Below are positions 1 to 6,889 of a stretch of 64,000 nt of DNA, piece by piece (the stretch's first letter is position 1; every line of letters begins with the position of its first letter). Position numbers and translations under genes: made by a program. This stretch comes from Bradyrhizobium sp. AUGA SZCCT0176 (GTDB lineage Bacteria; Pseudomonadota; Alphaproteobacteria; Rhizobiales; Xanthobacteraceae). The stretch spans positions 81,316-145,315 of the forward strand of contig NZ_JAFCMB010000017.1 in the NCBI RefSeq assembly GCF_018130145.1, written 5' to 3'. A model generated the notes under the pieces. That model saw only the letters and a program-made list of their open reading frames with translations, was not told the DNA's origin and made no database searches.

Positions 1-1
1 G

Positions 2-121
2 GACGAGGTCAAGATCCTCGCCAACAACCTTCCGGTGGCTTCCGGCGTGGTCCTGGTCGATCGCAACCGGATCGCGGTCGAAGTCAAGCAAATGCTGCCG
101 AAATTACCGGGTGTTAGGTAG
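2..121 (+). CDS. C-terminal end of an unidentified protein (5' end outside window)
   Basis: A plus-strand reading frame enters from the left edge and ends at a TAG at 119-121, giving 39 residues that finish in LPKLPGVR. The tail alternates hydrophobic and charged residues (for example VVLVDRNRIAVEV), which suggests a short beta-rich terminal segment. Too little is present to name a family. It lies 98 bp upstream of the tRNA-Leu gene on the same strand and belongs to the chromosomal side of the putative island junction. Confidence 0.5.
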   Translation, partial: DEVKILANNLPVASGVVLVDRNRIAVEVKQMLPKLPGVR

Positions 122-219
122 TTAATCGGTCGCAAAACCGCCTTGTCCCTCCATCTCTGATTTGTTACATCGGCGCCGTTGATCCGGCAGGCCTTAAATC
201 CTTCCAGCCGGTATCCCAA

Positions 220-304
220 GCGCTCGTGGCGGAATTGGTAGACGCGCTGCCTTGAGGTGGCAGTGAGTAAAATCGTGGGGGTTCGAGTCCCTCCGAGCGC
301 ACCA
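220..304 (+). tRNA. tRNA-Leu (anticodon GAG)
   Basis: The acceptor arms 220-226 (GCGCTCG) and 294-300 (CGAGCGC) pair perfectly, followed by A and an encoded CCA at 302-304. The anticodon stem CTGCC/GGCAG (247-251/259-263) encloses the loop TTGAGGT with anticodon GAG at 254-256, which reads CUC and CUU. A long variable arm (about 264-276) and the T-arm with GTTCGAGTC identify a class II tRNA-Leu. The 3' end of this gene is duplicated at 10456-10469, so it appears to be the integration target of the neighbouring island. Confidence 0.97.
289..302 (+). repeat. Putative attL: 14-bp direct repeat within the tRNA-Leu 3' end
   Basis: The sequence CCCTCCGAGCGCAC covers part of the T-arm, the acceptor 3' strand and the first bases of the 3' tail. 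An identical copy lies at 10456-10469 in the same orientation. Tyrosine-recombinase islands commonly integrate into a tRNA 3' end, leave the tRNA intact and place a copy of the 3' segment at the far junction. The layout fits that pattern. No integrase gene is visible between the two copies. Confidence 0.7.
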
Positions 305-311
305 CGCCCAT

Positions 312-341
312 GCCTAACTGATTAAAGTCAGGGCTTTTTTT
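312..341 (+). terminator. Possible intrinsic terminator after tRNA-Leu
   Basis: GCC...CTGA pairs with TCAG-GGC around the loop TTAAAG, with a three-base bulge, and is followed directly by seven T residues (335-341). It sits eight bases after the CCA end. The stem is short, so strength is uncertain. Confidence 0.55.
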
Positions 342-504
342 CAAGATCCGAGTTCCCACCCGATACCTGACTCCTACATGCTCGCGGTAGTAAAGCGCCA
401 ACGTGGAATGGTGGTCCCGGCAGGAGAGGAGTGATTCGACCCAGTTCCTTGGTGCGCACCGGCGCCGCGCCGCATGGCGAAACGATTGGCGACAGCGCCC
501 CCTG

Positions 505-2640
505 CTAGGGAAGGACGATCTGGTCGAAGTTTTCGATCGCGCCGCCGCCAGCGGATTCGAAGGCTTCATCGGTGCGCGTGGGCCGCCGTCTTGGCCTTCG
601 CCCGGCGGGGCCAGCCAGCGGATCCGCGTTCGAAAGCGGACGTTCTTTGGCGCCGTTCGCGTCGGCAAAGAAGAACCGAAGGCCGGTCGCATCCTCGATT
701 TCTGTAACGCGGCGCTGATAGGTCATGTAGGCGCCGAGCGGCAATTCCCGCACCGCCTCATCGAGGTCGGTGACGTCGATCAGATTTTCCTGCGACAGCA
801 GATAAGCGGTGGCGAAAAGCTGGCCATCGGGAGCGATGCCTGCGGCAATTTTCCAGAATTCGAGCGGGATTCTGTGGCCGCGATATTTCGGATCGGAGTC
901 CGAAAAGATCGGGCCGGTGAATACCTTAAGCGACAGATCATCGTCCGGATTCACATGTTCCAGAATGTAGTCTTCGAGGCCTGCCCACAGCCTTGAATCT
1001 TCTCCGATGTTCGTTGCCTTACCTTGGTTGAAGATGTCGCGCTGCGGCACGCAATTGGTGAACACGCAGGTGCCGTTGGCGGAGCGTACCGCTTCTTTCA
1101 CCTTGTCGCCGTATTCCAAATCCTCGCGGCGGGTGAGGTGACCGCGATCCAGCTTGTTGCGGCGATAGTAGGTGTTGTCGATCTGGTGCTCGCGGTCGAT
1201 CCTTGGATCGACCAGCCAATCGTCGGTACGTCCCGTGAGTTTGAAGCGGCCGGCTGCGGACAAGGTGGCCGCGGAGAAAAACGCAAGCCGGCGCTTCATG
1301 TTCATGACAACGCTAAAGTGCTCGTATTTGAGTTCGATCTGGGACTTGTTCTCCAGGAGCGGGGCGGCATTTCCAGCAATAGAACCGTCGAGCCTTGGCA
1401 GGAAAACCTTGAAGTTGCCCAGCTTGGGGTCGTAGCCCTTGAGGTGCTTTCCCGTGAATGTCCGGTCAGCCGGCGCGTCGATCACGTTGCCACGCTCGTC
1501 GCGCGTACCCTTTGGCTTGCTTGCTTCCGCGCCGAACGCTTCCACGCCGCTGCCGCCAAGCCGTACCTCGCCTGCATCGTTGATCTCAAGATGCACCGTA
1601 ACGCTACGGCTCATGGCCGCCTCCTGTGGCTTGAGGTTGACGCCGCCGGCTGAGGGGGCTGGCCGAGGCGCGATGATGGGCTTGATGAGTTCGTGATGGG
1701 GCAGCGCATCGCGCAGGGTCTGCACAATACGGGAGACGCGGACACCTTCATTGGCGACCCATTTGATGTCATCTTCCTTGTCGGTATTTGGGTTGAAATC
1801 GCGACCGAGCACGGTCTGGATCTCGCCGTTTCGGCGCACGGGTACTCCGCTGTGGTGCAGGGCGACAACAAGCCAGTCATTGCTGAATACCGGAGAACCC
1901 GAAGAGCCCGACAAAGTGTCTGTGGAATACCAGATGAAGTCGTCGGTACGGCGCAGCAGCTGGTTTTCGCGCACGCAGACCTGCTTCAGCTGGCCTGCGG
2001 GGTGTTGCACGATGGTAAGCCATTCCCCTTCTGCGACTTTGCCTGTCACATCGATCAGCGCCAGGCTGCCGAATGTGTCGAGCGCCGTTGCGTGCGTAAC
2101 ATCGCGCGCCTCCACTGCCACGACGCTGAAGTCTAGCTTCTTGGATGTGAAGAACAGGTCATCCGGCTTGAGCCTGAATCGAACAGGCGTCAATTCACGT
2201 CCGTCGAGGCCGCGCTCATAGCGAAACTGTGCTTCAGCGGTACGCGCGGTCTGCGCATCTGGAAAGACGTGATTGTTGGTGATGAGTACGCGCGGGGCAA
2301 TCAGGAAGCCGGTCGCGTAGCCTCCGCCCAAGGTTTCGAGACGAATGCGGCAGACCGAGCGGGCCGCGCTCACGCCCTTTTCGAGGTAGTTGATGTCCTG
2401 CAGCTCGTTGCCATTGATGATGCGCTCAAACGTTTCTTCGAGTTCGCGGTCGCTCAACTCGCCGGCCTGCTGGGTGTCCAGGAAATTGCGGCGCTCACGC
2501 AGCACATTGTCAGGAGCGACATCCCGCGGCTTGGCGTCGCGGGACGCCACTATGGCGCCCATGTCGAGTCCTTGCGCACGAGCGCGAGTGGATTCGATTA
2601 CCTGCAGCAATAGCGGAGGGATCGATCCCATGGCCCGCAT
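505..2640 (-). CDS. Trypsin-like serine protease fused to EndoG-type DNA/RNA non-specific endonuclease
   Basis: This 711-residue protein has two enzymatic halves. Residues about 95-300 form a chymotrypsin/V8-like protease with His124 in TNNHVF, Asp170 in KKLDFSVV and Ser247 in SGSSGSPV. Residues about 400-680 form a beta-beta-alpha-metal nuclease of the EndoG/NUC1 family, with DRGH at 498-501 and the metal-ligand Asn538 in IFNQG. The first 90 residues are charged and helical, with no signal peptide, so the protein is probably cytoplasmic. An AAGGGG Shine-Dalgarno lies close to the ATG at 2640. Protease-nuclease fusions of this type are known from predicted bacterial conflict and suicide systems. 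It is on the same strand as the retron genes, about 410 bp downstream of the RT, so it is either an extra effector of that system or a separate defence gene. Confidence 0.85.
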   Translation of the reverse strand: MRAMGSIPPLLLQVIESTRARAQGLDMGAIVASRDAKPRDVAPDNVLRERRNFLDTQQAGELSDRELEETFERIINGNELQDINYLEKGVSAARSVCRIRLETLGGGYATGFLIAPRVLITNNHVFPDAQTARTAEAQFRYERGLDGRELTPVRFRLKPDDLFFTSKKLDFSVVAVEARDVTHATALDTFGSLALIDVTGKVAEGEWLTIVQHPAGQLKQVCVRENQLLRRTDDFIWYSTDTLSGSSGSPVFSNDWLVVALHHSGVPVRRNGEIQTVLGRDFNPNTDKEDDIKWVANEGVRVSRIVQTLRDALPHHELIKPIIAPRPAPSAGGVNLKPQEAAMSRSVTVHLEINDAGEVRLGGSGVEAFGAEASKPKGTRDERGNVIDAPADRTFTGKHLKGYDPKLGNFKVFLPRLDGSIAGNAAPLLENKSQIELKYEHFSVVMNMKRRLAFFSAATLSAAGRFKLTGRTDDWLVDPRIDREHQIDNTYYRRNKLDRGHLTRREDLEYGDKVKEAVRSANGTCVFTNCVPQRDIFNQGKATNIGEDSRLWAGLEDYILEHVNPDDDLSLKVFTGPIFSDSDPKYRGHRIPLEFWKIAAGIAPDGQLFATAYLLSQENLIDVTDLDEAVRELPLGAYMTYQRRVTEIEDATGLRFFFADANGAKERPLSNADPLAGPAGRRPRRRPTRTDEAFESAGGGAIENFDQIVLP

Positions 2641-3048
2641 GTCCCCTTACGCAGCAGCCCGCGCTCTGGGCGGGCCTTCCAATTCTGCGTAACCTGACCC
2701 AATATAGCAATCTTAGATCGAATTCTCCAGAAGATTCTCTCATGGAGCGAGGGACAGGATGCCGCGGTGCTTCCGCTGAAATGGATTGATTCTATCGTGT
2801 CTCCTGGCGCGAAGAGGAAATGCACTCCGCGTTGCCAGTCTATGCAGTTGTAGCGATGCCGAAGCCGATGCTGCTGAACGATAGCTGAAGTAGCCGCGGA
2901 TCGAAAACGAACGGTTCGACCGCAGCCTAGGCTCCTGCATTTTTGACGGTCGGTCCGAAGGTGTCCCTAATGTGAAGAGCAGCCCTTTTGAGCGTTCCGG
3001 GTTCGTTGATCTTTCTCTAATTGGGATCGGCCCGGACCGGGCGGTGGT
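2641..3048. other. Intergenic region between RT and protease-nuclease genes
   Basis: About 410 bp separates the end of the reverse transcriptase gene (3049) from the protease-nuclease start (2640). Short minus-strand frames here have no recognisable composition or start signals, so I do not call them. The stretch is more AT-rich than its flanks, particularly 2690-2760, so it may carry a separate promoter for the protease-nuclease gene. I see no convincing terminator, repeat or RNA fold. Confidence 0.4.
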
Positions 3049-4872
3049 TCAACGCTTCCACCATCGCCAGAAGTAGAGAAACAGCATCGCGCCGGCGACC
3101 ACGGCGCCGCCAGGCCTGATTGCGAGCGCGACGATCACTGCCAGCAGGATCACCAGCGCCGTGACGTACCACGGCTGTCTCTTTTTGGGCGTCGCCGGCC
3201 CCGCCGTGGGAGCCGCTGGCGGGCCGGCCGCGCGCGGCGCGCCCCACGGCGATGGGGTGACGTTGGGCGGGCGTGACAGGCCGGGCGTTGCGGTGCGCGC
3301 TTGTGCGGCCCGCTTCTTTTCTTCCTGTCGCGCCAGCGCAACCAACACCGGGTCCGGCGCTGGCGGCAGCTGCTCTGCGGGATTCCATTGCCGGCCGGGC
3401 GGTGTCTGGCCGGCGCTCGCGGCCTTGCGGAATGCGGCGCGGGTCGGGCGCCGTTCGGAGCGGGTGGGCGCGTACTGCGCGGCGAGGCGCTGCGCTCGCT
3501 GCAGCAAGGGCGTGCCACTCCCTGGATCGACCATCATGGCGAAATGGCCGAAGCCGAGCAGCGACCGGATCACGTCCTTGCCGGGGCCGAAGTGCTTGCC
3601 CGCGGGCCCGTGGCACTCGACCTGCTGCAGCACGGCGCGGTAACGGCGCAGCAGGTCGCGCGGCACGGTCACGGCCTCATTGACGGTGAGGCCGGTGACC
3701 TCCTGGCGCGTCGAGCGCCGCATCACGCGCGTCTTGTCCGGATGGACCTTGAACCCTTCGGTCTCGACAATGCCGTGCACCGCCTTGAGCAAGGTCCCGA
3801 TCTTCTTCACCGCTTCGCCCGAGCCGGAGAAGGTCAGATCGTCGGCGTAGCGGCTGTAGACAAAATTGAGTGTGCGCGCGAGCCCCATGAGGCGCCGGTC
3901 GAGCTTGCGGCAGATCAGGTTGGTGATCGCCGGGCTCGTCGGCGCGCCCTGCGGCAGCAGCCGCGGGCCGTCGGCGATGAAGTGGCGCTCGCCGTCGAGC
4001 GTCACTTCATCGACAACAGGCTCGGTGCACAACAGCGCGAGCGGGATCGCGACCGCTTCAGCATAGCCCAGCGCCTCGAACAGACCCTTGACGCGGGGGT
4101 AGGTCAGGGTCGGGAAGAAATCCTTGAGGTCGAGATTGATCACCACGTCGCGGCCGACATGGTTGCGCGCATTGGTCAGGATCGAGCGCTGTGGCGCAAA
4201 GCCGTGCGCGGCATCATGTAATGGCACTCGCGCGAGGATGTTGTCGAGCACCCAATACTGCGCGCGCTTGAGGCGCGGCATCGGCGCCGAGATCAACCGC
4301 TCGCCACCGCTCTTCTTGGGGATCGTGAAGCGCTGATAGTGATTGACCGACGCCACCTTTCTGTTGAATGCGAGGAAGCGCAGCTCGCCCAGCGGTACGC
4401 CCATCGCGTCAGCCAGCGCCTTGGCATCGGCGAGCAGCGGCAAGCCGTCGTGCAACGGCATGGTGGTCGTGCGGCTGTGAAGGCCGCGCGAGACGTCCTC
4501 GCCGAGGTAGAGCACATCGCGCTTGCGGCGTTCGTACCAGGCAAACGCCCGCGCTTGTCGCGCCTCGGCGTTGCAACGCTTCGTCTCCTGACGCCGCGCC
4601 ATCGCCTCGGCCTTGCGGCGCTTATGCATTTCCTTCAGCGCCCGCTCGGGATCGCCGAGCGTGGCGTTCTGGCGCTGCAGTTCGGTGAGTTCGCGCATCG
4701 CTTCTGCACGGGCGCGGATCACGTCCGCGGCCGGCGCAGGCGCGTCTTCGCCGTCGGGCCAGAAACCGAGGCGGATCATCTCCTCGAGGATGACCTCGTC
4801 CTTTGATGACTGGCGGATGCGGTCGTAGAGTTCCTGGCGCGTCAGCGTGCCGGGAGCAACGGTCTCGTTCAC
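3049..4872 (-). CDS. Retron-type reverse transcriptase with C-terminal membrane anchor
   Basis: The 607-residue protein makes msDNA from the adjacent ncRNA if it works as a retron RT. Residues about 165-440 hold the polymerase: motif A NLDLKDFF (Asp248), QGAPTSP at 308-314 and the catalytic YADD at 342-345. The retron-specific NAxxH motif (NARNH, 234-238) and VTG motif (392-394) are both present, which separates it from group II intron RTs. Residues 1-135 are a charged helical extension. After about residue 450 comes a roughly 115-residue Pro/Ala-rich linker and then two hydrophobic segments (about 568-584 and 588-605) ending in RWWKR. Typical retron RTs are 300-400 residues and soluble, so this tail is unusual. 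The start lies 48 bp after the ncRNA. Confidence 0.92.
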   Translation of the reverse strand: MNETVAPGTLTRQELYDRIRQSSKDEVILEEMIRLGFWPDGEDAPAPAADVIRARAEAMRELTELQRQNATLGDPERALKEMHKRRKAEAMARRQETKRCNAEARQARAFAWYERRKRDVLYLGEDVSRGLHSRTTTMPLHDGLPLLADAKALADAMGVPLGELRFLAFNRKVASVNHYQRFTIPKKSGGERLISAPMPRLKRAQYWVLDNILARVPLHDAAHGFAPQRSILTNARNHVGRDVVINLDLKDFFPTLTYPRVKGLFEALGYAEAVAIPLALLCTEPVVDEVTLDGERHFIADGPRLLPQGAPTSPAITNLICRKLDRRLMGLARTLNFVYSRYADDLTFSGSGEAVKKIGTLLKAVHGIVETEGFKVHPDKTRVMRRSTRQEVTGLTVNEAVTVPRDLLRRYRAVLQQVECHGPAGKHFGPGKDVIRSLLGFGHFAMMVDPGSGTPLLQRAQRLAAQYAPTRSERRPTRAAFRKAASAGQTPPGRQWNPAEQLPPAPDPVLVALARQEEKKRAAQARTATPGLSRPPNVTPSPWGAPRAAGPPAAPTAGPATPKKRQPWYVTALVILLAVIVALAIRPGGAVVAGAMLFLYFWRWWKR

Positions 4873-4920
4873 GCGGCCGGCCCTCCGGTCAGGAGGACGG
4901 CGGCAGCCTTGCTGAGGGAG

Positions 4921-5158
4921 ATCGGAAAGGGCGCAGGCCGGGTTGCCTTCGTCTCATCTAAGAACTGGATCGATCCACTCGACGCCGGGGCGTCCACCCA
5001 TACGCAATTGGGTTCAAAGAACCCAATCTGCGATTGCGTATGGGTGGACTGCCCCGGCCCAGTGAAGATCGGGCCAGTGACGCGTGCATAGTCATGGTGC
5101 AAGGACGGCGATACGCCGCCCGGGTTGCAAGGTCCTGACCAGCCTGCGCCCTTCCGAT
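4921..5158 (-). ncRNA. Putative retron msr-msd non-coding RNA
   Basis: This 238-nt stretch between the SWIM and RT genes has the layout of a retron ncRNA. The ends are an inverted repeat: a1 at 5142-5158 and a2 at 4921-4938 pair over 17 bp with one bulged base. On the minus strand a1 is followed by msr-like small hairpins: one closed by AGGAC/GTCCT (5132-5136/5102-5106) containing CGGCG/CGCCG, and one with GGCCC/GGGCC around a 10-nt loop (5056-5075). Then comes a long msd-like hairpin at 4984-5058 with stem GTCCACCCATACGCAA paired to its complement and an apical TTGGGTT/AACCCAA stem. A short tail leads to a2. The branching guanosine is not identifiable with certainty. Confidence 0.85.
4984..5058 (-). 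repeat. Long imperfect hairpin (msd stem)
   Basis: The arms GCCGGGGC (4984-4991) and GCCCCGGC (5051-5058) are followed inward by a perfect 16-bp stem (4992-5007 with 5034-5049) and an apical 7-bp stem TTGGGTT/AACCCAA (5008-5014/5020-5026) closing a 5-nt loop. One T (5050) and a 7-nt bulge (5027-5033) interrupt the right arm. A reverse-transcribed hairpin of this kind is the usual msDNA product of a retron. Confidence 0.88.
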
Positions 5159-5221
5159 TACAGTGATACGCGCATTGCCGTCTCCGGTTCAAGCCGGGTC
5201 TGATGGCAGCCTTCATGTCAC

Positions 5222-6889
5222 TCATGTGGCGTGTCCATCCTGGGCAACGCCCTCGACTTGCGCATGGAAGATCCGGCGCAACGCCAGCATGTGCTCGCAG
5301 GGGCCGCGCGCCATCTTGTTGTGGCCGTAGAAATGACAGCTGCATCGCGCCTCAACGAGACGGTCGTCGTCGTCGATGACGAGGCTCACCTGATCGGTAC
5401 GGGCATTGTCGAGCACCGTGCCGTCGATGGCGCGAACGCCCTGGTTGCGATCAATGCTGCCGATCGTCACGAGGTTGGCGTTGATCAGGCGGTCGGCCTT
5501 CTCCTCCTGCGGGCTCGCGAAGCGCAACTGGGCTGATGACAACGGCTCGCGCGTCAGTTCGCGCAGTCGGTAGAGCGACTTGTCGAGGTCGAACATGACG
5601 CGTCCGGCCTGGGTGTAGGCCGTCAGCGCGGCATGCACGAGCGTCTGGTCGACGCCGGTCTGCTGCGCCAGTTGAGCGGCGGTCGCCGCATGGGATTTGC
5701 CGAGCGCCGCGAAAATGCGTTGGGCGGTGTCGTTGTCGACCCTGTGGCGCGGCGCGAGCAGATCGAATTGCCCGGCGGACGACCAGTCGTTCGCTGTCCA
5801 GCCGGACAAGCCGAGCGTGAAGCGCAGACCGCCGAAATCGACCACGAAGAACGATGGCAGGCCGCTCTGAGTCAGATGGACCCGCACCGACCGCGCCAGC
5901 GGCAGCGCCCGCCCGAGGATAGCAAGCCGCCGCCGGCCCCAGATGCGGATCTCGGCGGGGGACTTGCCGCGATAGATCGAGCGGCGGAAGGTGAGCCTGT
6001 CGTTCCACGGCTCGATGACCACCTCCACGGGCGCGTCCGGCCTCAGCACAAAGCGCAGCGAGCGCGGACCGGCCTTTTCCTTTTTCTGCGCGAGGCGGGT
6101 GAGAATATTGGCCATGTCTACCGGATGCAGGTCGAACACATGCGCCGGCAGGGTCATGGCGCTCGACACCTGCAGGAAGCCGCGCAGCCAACTGTCCGGC
6201 AGGTCGATCTTCTCCTCGCGGAAGTCGAGGTCGTCGCCGGTCTGCACCTCGAACCCGGAGGGATCGATGGTGAGCGTGGTGTCGCGATAGGAACGGATCT
6301 TCTGGAATTCGTCGTAGAGAGCGTGGCTGTAGTCGATGTTGGTGGTGCCGAACGCCATCTCGCCGAGGCTCTCGAACACGTCGTGGTCGCACGACAGCCG
6401 CCCGTAGCTCGATTCGTCGAGGCTGAAGCACTCGAAGAAGATCTCGTCCGGATGCACGGTGATAACCGGATCGAGCACGATCCAGGCGTCGCGGTTCTGC
6501 TTGTAGAGGTAGTTGAAATAGGCCTGCCGCGCCGCCCAGAACGGCTTCATGAGCCGATCGCGCTCGCGGTCGAGGCCACGGATGCGGTCCTGCAATTCCG
6601 CGATGCGCGGCTTGAGCGCGGCAGACTGCGCCGTAGCCTCGGCGAGGAAGTTGGCCTCGTTCTGCTTCAGCCACTCGAAGTAGGCGGTACGGTCGCGCGG
6701 CTTGAAGCGCAGGTCCGACACGACGACATGATGCAGTGCCGAGATCGCCTCGCGGAACGCGAGATGGCGCGCGACCTTGCCGGTGAAGAAGGTCGGCTGG
6801 CGCAGCGTATCGGGCGCGAAGGCGAACGACGACGAGGCGGCGTCGGACGAGGCACTGGTGCTGCCGAGAAATCGATATGCGAAATTCAT
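5222..6889 (-). CDS. Winged-helix/SWIM zinc-finger protein of the retron system
   Basis: This 555-residue protein ends in a SWIM zinc finger: Cys516-x-Cys518 and Cys531-x-His533 in CSCHFYGHNKMARGPCEH. Just before it, around residues 400-460, lies a winged-helix-like segment (AAQLAQQTGVDQTLVHAAL...). The N-terminal 400 residues are mixed alpha/beta with a central charged helical stretch and are of unknown function. SWIM fingers bind nucleic acid or protein. The start codon overlaps the stop of the upstream WGR/HEAT gene (ATGA, 6886-6889), so the two are probably translationally coupled. From memory this is the WHSWIM component of type XIII retrons. Its biochemical role is not known from sequence. 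Confidence 0.82.
   Translation of the reverse strand: MNFAYRFLGSTSASSDAASSSFAFAPDTLRQPTFFTGKVARHLAFREAISALHHVVVSDLRFKPRDRTAYFEWLKQNEANFLAEATAQSAALKPRIAELQDRIRGLDRERDRLMKPFWAARQAYFNYLYKQNRDAWIVLDPVITVHPDEIFFECFSLDESSYGRLSCDHDVFESLGEMAFGTTNIDYSHALYDEFQKIRSYRDTTLTIDPSGFEVQTGDDLDFREEKIDLPDSWLRGFLQVSSAMTLPAHVFDLHPVDMANILTRLAQKKEKAGPRSLRFVLRPDAPVEVVIEPWNDRLTFRRSIYRGKSPAEIRIWGRRRLAILGRALPLARSVRVHLTQSGLPSFFVVDFGGLRFTLGLSGWTANDWSSAGQFDLLAPRHRVDNDTAQRIFAALGKSHAATAAQLAQQTGVDQTLVHAALTAYTQAGRVMFDLDKSLYRLRELTREPLSSAQLRFASPQEEKADRLINANLVTIGSIDRNQGVRAIDGTVLDNARTDQVSLVIDDDDRLVEARCSCHFYGHNKMARGPCEHMLALRRIFHAQVEGVAQDGHAT

Noticed and set aside
305..504. Possible integrase or excisionase remnant next to the tRNA
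   Set aside because: No frame in this stretch shows tyrosine-recombinase residues or an HTH; the short frames are composition artefacts.
2598..2940. Short minus-strand frames (66-77 residues) between RT and protease-nuclease, considered as a toxin or antitoxin
   Set aside because: They are Arg/Ser-rich without start signals or hydrophobic pattern, and partly overlap the protease-nuclease start.
4869..5345. Minus-strand frame of 158 residues crossing the region between the SWIM and RT genes
   Set aside because: It overlaps the structured ncRNA and the 3' part of the SWIM gene, has no domain and no ribosome site. Its openness is a by-product of high GC.
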